DNA of 64,000 bases from Anaerolineaceae bacterium (GCA_002702065.1 NZXX01000008.1:1-64000), one strand, 5' to 3'. Positions 37,135 through 46,252 are shown, counted from the first letter of the stretch. A program made the numbers and translations. The notes: generated by a model from the letters alone, not told the origin.

Positions 37135-38112
37135 TTAACGCTCCCGGATGCGCGGGTTCAGCGCGTCATTGAGCGCGTCGCCGACAAAGACAAATGCCAG
37201 AATGATCAGCGCCAGCACCAGACCGGGCATGGCGACCAGGTGCGGGTCGGACCGCCATGATTCCATGCCGATTGAGATGAGGTTGCCCAGGCTGGCCCCT
37301 GGCGGTTGAATGCCGATGCCGAGAAAACTGAGGGCGGATTCGGCCAGCATGATGCCGCCAATACCGATGGAAAGCTGCACGATCACCTGCCCCAGCACAT
37401 TGGGCACCAGATGCCGCGTCGTGATCCACCAGTACGACGCACCGATGGCGACCTGCGCCTCGATGAATTCCTTCTCGCGCAGCGACAATACCTGGCCGCG
37501 AACGACACGCCCCAGCGGTGCCCACGAAACAAACGCCAGCACGGTAAACACCACCATATAATCCAGCACGACCGTATCTTGCCAGACAGCCCAACCGGTG
37601 AGTTCATAGGCGGACAGCGCCAGCTGCTGGATCGGCGGTCGGGCAACAACGGTCACAAACGCCGCCAGCCACAACACCGGAAAATTGAGCAGCGCATCCA
37701 TAATCCACACGCTGACGGTATCAACCATGCCACCCATCAGCGCCGCCAGCGCACCGGTGAGGGTACCCACGACACCGACAATCAGGGAAACAATCACCCC
37801 GACCAGCACAGCGGTCTGAATGCTCATCAGCACGCGACTGAACATATCGCGGCCAACAGCGTCCGTCCCCATCCAATGATCGGGGCTAGGCGGCTGGCGC
37901 AGGCTCATCCAGTCCTGTTCGGCATAATCATACGGGGCGATCCATTGTGCAGTCAGGGCAATGAATACCACCACGACGATCACCGCCAGCCCGAACATGC
38001 CTGTCCGGCTGCGGCGGAACTCGCGGGCGGCATCGCTCCACAGGCTGCGCGGCTTTTCGGATTGAAAGTCGCCTTCTGCATTGGTGATAAGGGTAGAAGC
38101 CTGTTCGGCCAT
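37135..38112 (-). CDS. ABC transporter permease, DppC type
   Basis: 325-residue inner-membrane permease. A cytoplasmic N-terminus leads into the first helix (GMFGLAVIVVVVFIALTAQWI). Then come the family motif MGTDAVGRDMFSRVL, the EAA loop region IEAQVAIGASYWWITTRH, and ESALSFLGIGIQPP near the end. Fourteen bases downstream of the DppB-type gene in the same operon. Confidence 0.9.
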   Translation of the reverse strand: MAEQASTLITNAEGDFQSEKPRSLWSDAAREFRRSRTGMFGLAVIVVVVFIALTAQWIAPYDYAEQDWMSLRQPPSPDHWMGTDAVGRDMFSRVLMSIQTAVLVGVIVSLIVGVVGTLTGALAALMGGMVDTVSVWIMDALLNFPVLWLAAFVTVVARPPIQQLALSAYELTGWAVWQDTVVLDYMVVFTVLAFVSWAPLGRVVRGQVLSLREKEFIEAQVAIGASYWWITTRHLVPNVLGQVIVQLSIGIGGIMLAESALSFLGIGIQPPGASLGNLISIGMESWRSDPHLVAMPGLVLALIILAFVFVGDALNDALNPRIRER

Positions 38113-38126
38113 CGTTAGCCTCCTCC

Positions 38127-39080
38127 TTATGTCGCCAACCGCACACGCGGGTCAAGCAAGCCATACATCAGGTCAACCACCAGATTGACCAGAATAATAA
38201 TAATCATGCTGACCAGCGTCGTCGCGGCCACCGTCTGGATGTCGCCACCCTGAAACGCCGTGACCGCCACGCTGCCAAAACCGGGCAGGCCGAAGACAAT
38301 TTCAACAAAGATCGACCCACTCAGCAGCCGCCCCACCGAAATGCCCAGCCAGGTCAGCACCGGGGTCATGGCGTTTTTGAAAACATAACCGGCGACAATG
38401 CCCAACCCGGCCACACCGCGCGCACGCGCCGCCACGATGTAATCCTGAGACAGCACTTCAATGACCGAGGCGCGGGTATAGCGCAGCACACCGGCCATCG
38501 GTGCCGCCGCCAGCACCGCCGCCGGTAACAATGTTTCGAGGCTGAACAGACCGTGCCAGCCGAAGCCCATCACCGGCAGCAAGCGGAACCGCGCCACGAT
38601 CAGCCACAGGGCCAGCGGGGCCAGCACAAACGGCGGTATGGCCGAAAAGATGGTCGAGACAGTGACGATTGCCTGGTCAATGGCTGAATTGCGCGTAAAG
38701 GCCGCCAGCGTCCCCAACGGCACCGCCACCAGTATGAGGATGGCGATGCCCGCCAGCCCCAGTTGCAGCGAAATCGGCAGCGTCGTGGCGATCAGGCTGC
38801 TGATTTTCGGCGTGCCGGGCAGCACGTAAGAAATGCCGAAATCACCGCGCAGCGCCCCGCCAATAAACTGGGCATAGCGCACCAGCACCGGCTGATCGAG
38901 GCCCATTTGCTCGCGCAGGGTTTCGTACATTTCGGGGTCAAAATCGCCATTATTGGTTTGCAGCGTCAGCGACAACGCCAGATCACGCGCGCCGTACTGC
39001 CCCAAGATGAACACCATCGCGGTGACAATGACGATCAAGGGAATCACGGCCAGCAAACGCTGAAGGATATACCGTAACAT
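38127..39080 (-). CDS. ABC transporter permease, DppB type
   Basis: 317-residue permease with six predicted membrane helices. The start MLRYILQRLLAVIPLIVIVT is standard, with QMGLDQPVLVRYAQF in the periplasmic part and ARARGVAGLGIVAGYVFKNA as the ATPase-docking loop. It lies between the Tat-exported binding-protein gene and the DppC-type gene. The 122-base gap upstream carries a REP-like palindrome. Confidence 0.9.
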   Translation of the reverse strand: MLRYILQRLLAVIPLIVIVTAMVFILGQYGARDLALSLTLQTNNGDFDPEMYETLREQMGLDQPVLVRYAQFIGGALRGDFGISYVLPGTPKISSLIATTLPISLQLGLAGIAILILVAVPLGTLAAFTRNSAIDQAIVTVSTIFSAIPPFVLAPLALWLIVARFRLLPVMGFGWHGLFSLETLLPAAVLAAAPMAGVLRYTRASVIEVLSQDYIVAARARGVAGLGIVAGYVFKNAMTPVLTWLGISVGRLLSGSIFVEIVFGLPGFGSVAVTAFQGGDIQTVAATTLVSMIIIILVNLVVDLMYGLLDPRVRLAT

Positions 39081-39118
39081 GATGATCCTTAGTCAATAAA
39101 CGAAAAACGGGGCGCTGC

Positions 39119-39146
39119 GTAGGGGCGACTCATGAGCCACCCCTAC
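39119..39146. repeat. REP-like palindromic element
   Basis: GTAGGGG ... CCCCTAC enclose a short inner palindrome (CTCATGAG) in the gap between a binding-protein gene and its permease gene. A related GTAGGGGC...GCCCCTGC element lies at 56341-56393. It could weaken or process the transcript so that the binding protein is made in excess. Confidence 0.5.
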
Positions 39147-39202
39147 AGCACACAATTTGTTTATGGTCAGGCGCAGGATGATTCGCACCCTGCAAAGCAG
39201 AT

Positions 39203-40960
39203 TTACGACTGAACGGTTACGTCTTCGATGTTCACCGGCTTGCCCTGACCGGCGTTGGCGTACCACTCGATACCCTGCACACTCGGCGCGACCAGATAGT
39301 ATGCCACCGGGGTCGCGTAATCGAGCGAGAAAGCCACGTCGTTCCACACCTGCCCAGCCTGCTGCACCAGCTCGCAGCGCGCCGCCGCGTCATTTTCGGC
39401 AATCGCGCCCTGCACCAGTTCGCGCAGTTCCGGTTCGTAACCCACCGTCACATACGAGCGCGGCTGATCGGGCTGCCAGGGTTCATCCCGCATCAGGAAG
39501 ACCATGTTTTGCAGCGTATCCGTGATATCGGCATACCAGGGCTGCTGGGTGTTGTACCACAGATGCAGCGGGAACGGCGGGGTGGTCAGGTCCGGCACCG
39601 CCTCGGTATGCACCGTGACGTTGGTCAGGCCGAGGTTATCTTCCAGCATCTTCTTCAGGACTTCGCACTGCACCAGATCCTGCGGGTTTTGCGACAGGAT
39701 GTGAATCTCGGTGTTCAGCACATCCGGATAGTAGGCAGACATCTCCAGTTCGGCTTTTGCCATTTCCGGGTCAAAAGGCAGCGGTTCGACCGTCGCGGTT
39801 TCATCGACGCAGTGCGGCACATTTGGATTGCGGTGCATGTTGACACGGCGATGCAGCGGCAGATCGACACCGGAATTCAGGATACCGATCAGCGCGTCCC
39901 GGTCAAAAGCCATCGAAAAGGCGCGGCGTACATGCACGTCGTCCAGCGGGACATTAGGTGTCATCCAGAACTGCTCCACGCGCCAGTCCGGCACCTCGAC
40001 GAGATGTTCGCTCAAGGCCGGGTCACTAAGGGCCTGCCGGGCCACACTGCCGGTCAGGCTGACGGTAACGACGTCCAGTTGCTGGTTGGCGAAAGCGATC
40101 AGCACGGTGTTAATGTCCTGGCTGACCGCGAGGCAGGTGATACGCGGGATATTCGGCTGCGGGCCAAAGTAGTTTTCATTGGGTTCCATGACGTAGCGCT
40201 CGCCGGGGACCGCCTCGACCAGCTTGTAGGGGCCGGATGCCGACGCGCTGGATGTCCAGAAATCGGACGGGCCATAGTCCACGGTCGCGCCTGCCAGCAT
40301 ATCGTTGACGTTGAACACACTGAAGGCTGCCGCCAGCCGGGGCAGGAAGGAGAGCGACGGCTGTTTGAGCGTGATCTGCACGGTATGCTCGTCCACCGCC
40401 TGAATGCCATCAACCGCACCAGTGGCAAAGGGTTCATACGGTACCTGATCGACAAATTCCAGCATCCCGACAATGTCGAACAGCAGCCGCCGGGCCGACC
40501 CGAAGTTGTCGCGCAGGCCGCGGACTTCGGCATGATTCAACATGGCGAGGTAACCCAGGCCATCGACCACCTGCTGGGCGGTGATGGGCGTGCCATCGGA
40601 AAAGAGGGCATCCGGGCGCAGGTTGAAGGTGTAGACGGTGCCGTCTTCGCTTGTCTCCCATGATTCGGCCAGACTTTTATCGGGGATGGTGTTGCCTGCC
40701 GCATCGACCGCCACAATCGGCGACCACAGCAGCGAGTGGAACGACCATGTACCGCGCCGGCCCGGGTCCAGCGACGCGAGGTCACCGGCTGTGTTGGAAC
40801 CGGCGAAGTATGCCGGGGCCACCCGCAGTTCGCCGCTTTCGGTCTGCGCGCCATAGACGAATGGCAGCGGACTGAGCGCCCCCCAGGAAGCCAGCAGCGA
40901 ACCACCAGCCGCCCCTGCCCCCATCTTCAGAAAATCTCTCCGTGAAAATTGCTTTGCCAT
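39203..40960 (-). CDS. Tat-exported solute-binding protein, family 5
   Basis: 585-residue SBP_bac_5 protein. The twin-arginine signal is FSRRDFLKMGAGAAGGS, so it is exported folded. The family core follows, with TVYTFNLRPDALFSDGTPI and a later MAFDRDALIGILN. It begins the transporter part of the LacI operon (GAGGAG before the ATG). The ligand should be the sulfated or hydroxylatable compound handled by the sulfatase and dioxygenase genes; this is inferred from context only. Confidence 0.92.
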   Translation of the reverse strand: MAKQFSRRDFLKMGAGAAGGSLLASWGALSPLPFVYGAQTESGELRVAPAYFAGSNTAGDLASLDPGRRGTWSFHSLLWSPIVAVDAAGNTIPDKSLAESWETSEDGTVYTFNLRPDALFSDGTPITAQQVVDGLGYLAMLNHAEVRGLRDNFGSARRLLFDIVGMLEFVDQVPYEPFATGAVDGIQAVDEHTVQITLKQPSLSFLPRLAAAFSVFNVNDMLAGATVDYGPSDFWTSSASASGPYKLVEAVPGERYVMEPNENYFGPQPNIPRITCLAVSQDINTVLIAFANQQLDVVTVSLTGSVARQALSDPALSEHLVEVPDWRVEQFWMTPNVPLDDVHVRRAFSMAFDRDALIGILNSGVDLPLHRRVNMHRNPNVPHCVDETATVEPLPFDPEMAKAELEMSAYYPDVLNTEIHILSQNPQDLVQCEVLKKMLEDNLGLTNVTVHTEAVPDLTTPPFPLHLWYNTQQPWYADITDTLQNMVFLMRDEPWQPDQPRSYVTVGYEPELRELVQGAIAENDAAARCELVQQAGQVWNDVAFSLDYATPVAYYLVAPSVQGIEWYANAGQGKPVNIEDVTVQS

Positions 40961-41118
40961 TTGGTTCTCCTCAAAAGTTCAAAAGTATATTGGTGAGGCG
41001 GATCAACCAGCCTCGGAAAAATACCTGTTTTGCAATATCCAATCAGTCAACAAGCATGGGGCTTCAGCCAAGCGACCCGCCTTGTCCCCCTATGTTCTGG
41101 CTGTTGACTGTTCATTGC

Positions 41119-42054
41119 TCAATGCAATCCCCAGCGATCCGTCACGGGTATCACCTCATGATCGCGGCGCAGCTGGTGGAAATGCTGCCAGTCGCGCACG
41201 ACATCCGCCGGGTGCTGCTGGCTGCGAATGAGAAAGTCCGCTTCCGGTGGATAGCAGGCGATTGGCCCGTCGTCCTCCGGCTCGTGGAACAGCGCGCCGG
41301 TCTCGGTGCGATAATTGGTCGGCAGGTTCGCACTCTGATAGCGCAGGTCCATACTCCAGCGAATCACGTCGGTGAGGTTTTCAATCGAACGATGCGGCGT
41401 CCGGTTGGTCAGCAGCAGCGCCCCACCCTTCATCACAGGCGTTGTGACGACTTCAGCCTGCGGCAGATGGTCCGGCACGATTTCAAGCAGACCACTGTGC
41501 GAATCGGCGGGCAGGTGATGCGGCACCACCTCGCCGCTGTGCACGCGGGGCAGCACCTGCATGCAGCCGCGCTCCGGTGTGGCATCGACCAGCGGAATCC
41601 ACACGGTGACGATCAGCGATTTGTCGCAGTATGGCTCGAAGAACGCCGAGTCCTGGTGCCAGGGCACAACGCCGCGTGCCAGACCCGGCATTTTCGGGCG
41701 CAGACGATAGACCGACGACGCGATAATCTCCGGCCCAACCAACGACTCGATGGCATCCAGCAGTTTGGGGTTGCTGAGCAGGCTGAAGATGCCCGGCAGC
41801 GACAGCTTGCCTGCCATGATCGAGCGATAGACCTGGTCCGTCTCGGTGCTGATCCGCGTCAGCCGCGTTTCGAAGCCTTCATGTGCATACGTCTGGCTCA
41901 ATTCACCGGTCGCCACCAGCTCCTGCGCCTGCCGGTCGATCTCTGCGCTGAGGTCATCAATCGCCGGTTGCAGGTCCGCGTCGTCAAACAGGTCAGCGAC
42001 AACCAGATAGCCTTCTTGATGAAACGTGTTGATTTGTTCTTCGGTCAGCCTCAT
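41119..42054 (-). CDS. Phytanoyl-CoA dioxygenase (PhyH) family protein
   Basis: Non-heme iron, 2-oxoglutarate-dependent oxygenase fold, 311 residues. The iron-binding His-x-Asp is in VPWHQDSAFFEPY, the distal His in NRTPHRSIENLT, and the 2-oxoglutarate Arg is probably in the following IRWSMDLRYQ. Such enzymes hydroxylate small molecules, and some cleave sulfonates or sulfate esters oxidatively. It lies between a LacI regulator (42 bases) and a binding-protein gene in an operon that ends with a sulfatase, so it probably modifies the imported substrate. No signal peptide. Confidence 0.85.
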   Translation of the reverse strand: MRLTEEQINTFHQEGYLVVADLFDDADLQPAIDDLSAEIDRQAQELVATGELSQTYAHEGFETRLTRISTETDQVYRSIMAGKLSLPGIFSLLSNPKLLDAIESLVGPEIIASSVYRLRPKMPGLARGVVPWHQDSAFFEPYCDKSLIVTVWIPLVDATPERGCMQVLPRVHSGEVVPHHLPADSHSGLLEIVPDHLPQAEVVTTPVMKGGALLLTNRTPHRSIENLTDVIRWSMDLRYQSANLPTNYRTETGALFHEPEDDGPIACYPPEADFLIRSQQHPADVVRDWQHFHQLRRDHEVIPVTDRWGLH

Positions 42055-42095
42055 GAAGCCTTACTCCTTTTCTCAAATCTTCTTTTGATGAAAAT

Positions 42096-43235
42096 TTATA
42101 TGGGTGTCGTCACCGGCAGCGACAAAGCCTGCATCAACTCAGACAGATGGCTGCGCTGATCAGCAGGCAGGCGCAGCACCGGGCGCACATCCGTTTTAAT
42201 GGTCGATGGATCAGGGAACATGATCTGCGGTTGAATGCCTTGCTGGCTGCCGCATGAGGCCCGCACAATCAGCTGCGTTGGCAGAATTTCATGCCGGGGC
42301 TGCCACTCGTCACCATTGCCGAGCTGGTCAAACAGCATATCCGCTGCCAGCACCCCCAACCGGTAGGCAGGTTCCAGAATCAATGTGAAAAAAGGAAAAT
42401 ATGCTTCGGGGAACTCGCCAAAGCAGACCAGCGCCATGTCTTCGGGAATGCGCACTTTGCGCCGCAGCAGCGCGTCCATGATATGTTTGGCGATGGAGTT
42501 GGTCGTCGCAAAAATGGCCGTCGGTGGCTGATCGAGCGCCAGCAGTTCGTCGACGACCACCTCGGCATTGTGGTTTTGATCTTCGGTAAACCGGATCAGG
42601 CGTTCATCGTAAGAGATGTTGGCTTCGTTCAGGGCCAGGCAGTAGCCGGCGATACGGTCCTGCAATGGTGGGATATGCCGGAGGCCGCTGACGATGCCAA
42701 TCCGTTGATGCCCCGCCCCGATCAGGTGCGACACCAGCGCATATGCCCCCGACACGCAGTCGCTGTAAACCATGTCCCCTTCCCACCCTTCCACACGGCG
42801 GTTGATGACAATCGTCGGGATGCCGCGTTCGCGCAGGGGTTCGAGTTTTTCGGGGTTGGAATCGCACGGGGCGATGATGACGCCATCCACGTGCTGGCTG
42901 ATAACCATATCCAGATAGTGCTGCTGAATGGTGTCGTCTTCGCGGGTGCTGCACAGCAAAACCACATAGTTGCGCTGTTTGGCGACATCTTCAATGGCCT
43001 GAATAATGCCATGCCAGTGAGGGCTGGCGATCACCGGCACGATTACCGCCAGCGACCGAGTCTGTTTGGAGCGCAGGCTGCGGGCAACCGCGTTCGGCAC
43101 ATAGCCCAGCTCTTCGATGGCCTTTTCAACTTTGGCGCGTAAGGCGGGCCGGACGGTATCAACGTTATTGAGCACCCGCGAGGCGGTGACCACCGATACA
43201 CCCGCGTGTTTGGCAACATCATTAATTGTCGTCAA
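42096..43235 (-). CDS. LacI-family transcriptional regulator (sulfatase operon)
   Basis: 379 residues. The N-terminal helix-turn-helix TINDVAKHAGVSVVTASRVL and hinge AVARSLRSKQ are followed by a periplasmic-binding-protein-like ligand domain and a C-terminal extension of about 45 residues after IVRASCG. First gene of the minus-strand operon. A 24-bp perfect palindrome with a central CG, as LacI-family sites have, overlaps its own promoter at 43267-43290, so autoregulation is very likely. Confidence 0.93.
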   Translation of the reverse strand: MTTINDVAKHAGVSVVTASRVLNNVDTVRPALRAKVEKAIEELGYVPNAVARSLRSKQTRSLAVIVPVIASPHWHGIIQAIEDVAKQRNYVVLLCSTREDDTIQQHYLDMVISQHVDGVIIAPCDSNPEKLEPLRERGIPTIVINRRVEGWEGDMVYSDCVSGAYALVSHLIGAGHQRIGIVSGLRHIPPLQDRIAGYCLALNEANISYDERLIRFTEDQNHNAEVVVDELLALDQPPTAIFATTNSIAKHIMDALLRRKVRIPEDMALVCFGEFPEAYFPFFTLILEPAYRLGVLAADMLFDQLGNGDEWQPRHEILPTQLIVRASCGSQQGIQPQIMFPDPSTIKTDVRPVLRLPADQRSHLSELMQALSLPVTTPI

Positions 43236-43266
43236 AATCAGTCTCGAAAATATAATCGATTAAATT

Positions 43267-43290
43267 TAAAGTATAAACGTTTATACTTTA
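43267..43290. promoter_or_regulatory. 24-bp perfect palindrome, probable LacI operator O1
   Basis: Half site TAAAGTATAAAC followed directly by its exact inverse complement, with central CG. It covers the -10 region of the minus-strand promoter and lies 32 bases before the LacI gene start at 43235. Perfect symmetry of this length is very unlikely by chance. Confidence 0.8.
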
Positions 43291-43314
43291 GAGCAATATG
43301 GCAGAATTTGTCAA
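43285..43314 (-). promoter_or_regulatory. Promoter of the LacI-PhyH-transporter-sulfatase operon
   Basis: On the minus strand TTGACA (43314-43309), an 18-base spacer and TAAAGT (43290-43285), which overlaps the operator palindrome. A second inverted repeat, AATTTGT-CA-ACAAATT (43305-43320), contains the -35 box. Confidence 0.65.
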
Positions 43315-43442
43315 CAAATTGGTGGGGTCAATTTCGAAACGGTGCAGCGCGCATCTTTTCGCAGCAGGGGTGCGGAAGTTGTCGTGTGGGGAAAGCCAAC
43401 GTTGTCCGATTGGTCATGCGCCCAATGGAAAATCGGTAGTCA

Positions 43443-43458
43443 GCAGAAACGTTTATTC
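43443..43458. promoter_or_regulatory. Possible second, weaker LacI operator
   Basis: GCAGAAACGTTTATTC matches 13 of the 16 central bases of the 24-bp palindrome, including AAACGTTTAT with the central CG. Its centre is 172 bases from O1, on the side of the histidine kinase gene. It could support looping or control that gene. Confidence 0.4.
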
Positions 43459-43562
43459 CTGTCAAACAGCGCTGTTGCTTCCCGTTCATAGAGAATCCAG
43501 ACCATTCCCACCCCAAAAACTACATAAAGAACGAAACGAGACTCAACAGGCGATAAATACGT

Positions 43563-43568
43563 TATAAT
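43563..43568 (+). promoter_or_regulatory. -10 box candidate for the histidine kinase gene
   Basis: TATAAT, 85 bases before the kinase start. The -35 is poor. The rest of the 43236-43653 gap holds the operator and promoter elements listed separately and no gene that I can support. Confidence 0.4.
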
Positions 43569-43653
43569 CAGCCGCCACAATTACTTTAGCAATACAGTCT
43601 TACTCAGGCATACCGCTCGAAGGTTATCGCTTCACACAAAGATTGAGTTCGTG

Positions 43654-44946
43654 ATGGTGCCAGTCTCACGGTACATGAGGTGGTTCAAGCACCTATGGCA
43701 GCTTGCCGTCGAACCCTCACCTACAATAGCTGACCCAGTAATACGGCACCGAATCCGAATCCTGAACAGCATTCTGGTCGTCTTCATTCCGCTGTCTACG
43801 CTGACATTGCTCATCTATCTGCTGACATTGCCATCGAGGTTCATCGGGTTACCCACGACAATTTTGGCTGTCTTGATGGGCATAAGCGTGGCTGCGCTCA
43901 TCTATGTGGTCAACCACACCCGCCATTACCTGTTTGCACGCTATCTGACGGTGGGGGTCGGACTATTGGCGGTGCTGGCGAATGCGGTAGCTTCACAGCC
44001 ACCCCATCTGGAAATCGCCTATATCATCATGCTCCCGCTGGTGAGCACCCTGCTTTTCTCCTTCAAAGACACGCTCATTATTTGCCTGCTATCTGTCATA
44101 AGTTTTCTCGGTTTCGCACACATGATGGGGGATATACCTGCCGATATTTTTAAAGACCTGCTCACATTTATTATGTTCATCCAGGTCTTTATTCTCTTTC
44201 TCAGTCAGCAGCGCAATCGCCTGGAAACAGACCGGCAGAAGCTCGCCATCGAGCAAGAGCGCAACACCCTCTTAAAAAAGCTCATCGCCAGCATCTCCCA
44301 CGACTTTCGGACCCCACTCACCATCATTATCACCAACACCTATTTGTTAGGTCGCACGACCGATCTCCGGCAGCAGCAGGAAAAACGCGACCAGATTCAT
44401 AAGCAGGCCCTGCGTCTCAACCAGTTTATAGAGGACATCCTGACGATGTCCACGCTGGACCAGAATACGCAGATTGAGCTCGAACAGGCCGACCTCAACC
44501 ACTTGCTTCGCAGGCTGTATGAGGAATTTATTCCCCAGGCGAAAGCAAAGAATATCCGGCTAGAGCTCGATTTAGCGCCGGACATACAATCGGTTCAGCT
44601 CAACACCGACCATTTCGACCGAGCTTGCAACAATCTGGTTCAGAATGCGATCAACTATACCCCTGCCGGCGGTCAGGTAATCATCCGTTCCATGATCCAG
44701 CGTGACGCGCTTGTCATTGAATGTATCGATACCGGCATCGGTATCAGTCCTCAGGATTTACCGCAGGTGTTCACCGCCTTCTTTCGTGCTGATCATGCCC
44801 GGTCGACCGAGACAGGCGGTATGGGGCTTGGGTTGGCGATTACCAGGCAGATTGTCGAACAGCACGGCGGTAGCATCACCGTTGAAAGTGTCGTGGGTCG
44901 AGGCAGTACGTTCCGGATTCAACTACCTTATCTTCAGAACATTTAA
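43654..44946 (+). CDS. Multi-pass membrane sensor histidine kinase (orphan)
   Basis: About 430 residues with five to six membrane helices in the first half (for example ILNSILVVFIPLSTLTLLIYLL and LLIYVV-type segments to about residue 185) and almost no extracellular domain. The acceptor His216 is in ASISHDFRTPLT, and the ATPase motifs are NLVQNAINYTPAGG, DTGIGISPQD and GGMGLGLAIT. No response regulator is adjacent, so it is an orphan. ATG 43654 or GTG 43651 may be the start. The membrane-embedded input suggests sensing of membrane state or a lipophilic ligand. Confidence 0.88.
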   Translation: MVPVSRYMRWFKHLWQLAVEPSPTIADPVIRHRIRILNSILVVFIPLSTLTLLIYLLTLPSRFIGLPTTILAVLMGISVAALIYVVNHTRHYLFARYLTVGVGLLAVLANAVASQPPHLEIAYIIMLPLVSTLLFSFKDTLIICLLSVISFLGFAHMMGDIPADIFKDLLTFIMFIQVFILFLSQQRNRLETDRQKLAIEQERNTLLKKLIASISHDFRTPLTIIITNTYLLGRTTDLRQQQEKRDQIHKQALRLNQFIEDILTMSTLDQNTQIELEQADLNHLLRRLYEEFIPQAKAKNIRLELDLAPDIQSVQLNTDHFDRACNNLVQNAINYTPAGGQVIIRSMIQRDALVIECIDTGIGISPQDLPQVFTAFFRADHARSTETGGMGLGLAITRQIVEQHGGSITVESVVGRGSTFRIQLPYLQNI

Positions 44947-45028
44947 TCAGTGTTTGGTTGCGCGCTGAGGGAAACACCAAAAAGTGTCAACATCGCACCT
45001 GATAGATAACTGACTTATGGAGTAAACG

Positions 45029-46048
45029 ATGTATTCAAAAAAATGGTTTATCCCCATATTCATTTTATCCCTACCGTTGCTTTCAAGCATTTTCATATAC
45101 GGAAATAAATTGGTTGCCGCACAATTCAATGGAGGGCTTGCGATAATAACTGCTGAAAATGTCAATCAGTTACAGCGATTGGAGGTGGTTGCCAATTTAG
45201 TATCATCAGGGCAGATCGTCTATTCGCCGTCCGGTGATTATCTGGCAGTAGGAACCGAATCGGGTGTACAGATATACGCAGAAACACTGAACTCTGAGTT
45301 TCAGCTTATGGAAACGGATGCACCCGTATACAGTGTAACTTTTAGCTCCGATGGACTTCAACTAGCCGGAGGCGATTATGAGGGCAATATCTACCTTTGG
45401 GATATGGCCAATCATCAGGCTATAGGGATTTTCAACGCCTATGAGAACGATGTTATTGTTTGGAAACTTGCTTTTTTTGATAATAACGACCTGCTCATGT
45501 CACTCGGAGGAAGCTCGGTAAAAGTCTGGGATTTGGCATCGAGAACCAACATTACAACAATTAGAAATCCAGAATATCCGATATCTGCTGCCATCCCGGA
45601 TACTTTTGGTAGCTTTATTATTATCGTTGATAGCAATGGTTCGTTACATATCTTCGATAGTGATAGTGGAAAAAACCAACTATCTCTGCAAAGGAATTTA
45701 GGTGGGTTTGACCTTCAGTTAAGCCCTGACCAATCAATACTCGCATCAGCCGGAGTCCGTCAGGTAACCCTCTTGGATTGGGAAACCAGCGATCTCATTA
45801 CGAAATTAGAGGCTTCTTCAGAAGCCATCTCAGACATCGCTTTCAATGCAGATGGAACACTGATGGCGACAGGCGATACAAAGGGGAAGATTCGCATTTG
45901 GGACGTACAAAACTTAACCGAATTGATTAATCTTGCCAACGGAGATAGCGAAATTCTCAGTTTAGCGTTTAGCCCAGATGGACTAACTTTGATCTCAAAC
46001 GACATTGATGGGATAGTTCATGTGTGGGGAATACCAGCCGATGATTAA
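45029..46048 (+). CDS. Exported or membrane-anchored WD40-repeat protein
   Basis: 339 residues: an N-terminal signal or anchor (KKWFIPIFILSLPLLSSIFIY), then WD40-type repeats with recognisable units (VYSVTFSSDGLQLAGGDYEG..IYLWD, ISDIAFNADGTLMATGDTKGKIRIWD, ILSLAFSPDGLTLISNDIDG..VHVW). The repeats should close into one seven-bladed propeller. Function unknown; WD40 domains bind proteins. Its sequence is visibly richer in A+T, with more A/T-ending codons than its neighbours, which suggests later acquisition. GGAG precedes the ATG. Confidence 0.85.
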   Translation: MYSKKWFIPIFILSLPLLSSIFIYGNKLVAAQFNGGLAIITAENVNQLQRLEVVANLVSSGQIVYSPSGDYLAVGTESGVQIYAETLNSEFQLMETDAPVYSVTFSSDGLQLAGGDYEGNIYLWDMANHQAIGIFNAYENDVIVWKLAFFDNNDLLMSLGGSSVKVWDLASRTNITTIRNPEYPISAAIPDTFGSFIIIVDSNGSLHIFDSDSGKNQLSLQRNLGGFDLQLSPDQSILASAGVRQVTLLDWETSDLITKLEASSEAISDIAFNADGTLMATGDTKGKIRIWDVQNLTELINLANGDSEILSLAFSPDGLTLISNDIDGIVHVWGIPADD

Positions 46049-46205
46049 CTTGATTGAGGAATTGATGTAGTTCACGATGTGTCAGCTATACCACTTGCCA
46101 AGCCACTACACACATGCGACGAGGAATAACAAAGTGTTTAGCGTCTGAACTACTCGGACACAAGCAGAGAGTAATCAGAGAGGCTTACATAGCGTCTCAG
46201 GGGTG

Positions 46206-46252
46206 GAAAAGAAAACTGCCGCAGCTGGCTATGGCGCACCAACTACGGCAGT
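46206..46252 (-). terminator. Intrinsic terminator of the alpha-fucosidase gene
   Basis: On the minus strand a 14-bp stem (46252-46239 with 46228-46215, two G-U pairs), a 10-base loop and then TTTTCTTTTC. It starts about 38 bases after the fucosidase stop and is one of the clearest terminators in the window. Confidence 0.85.

Noticed and set aside
36019..37260. Long plus-strand open frame of 413 codons
   Set aside because: It lies opposite two clear ABC ATPase genes with complete Walker motifs. Its protein has the His/Arg/Gln-rich look of an antisense shadow in G+C-rich DNA.
39509..40663. Plus-strand open frame of 384 codons
   Set aside because: Opposite the Tat-exported binding protein; composition is typical of a reverse-strand shadow.
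40942..42159. Plus-strand open frame of 405 codons
   Set aside because: Antisense to the PhyH dioxygenase gene, with no recognisable domain and no ribosome site.
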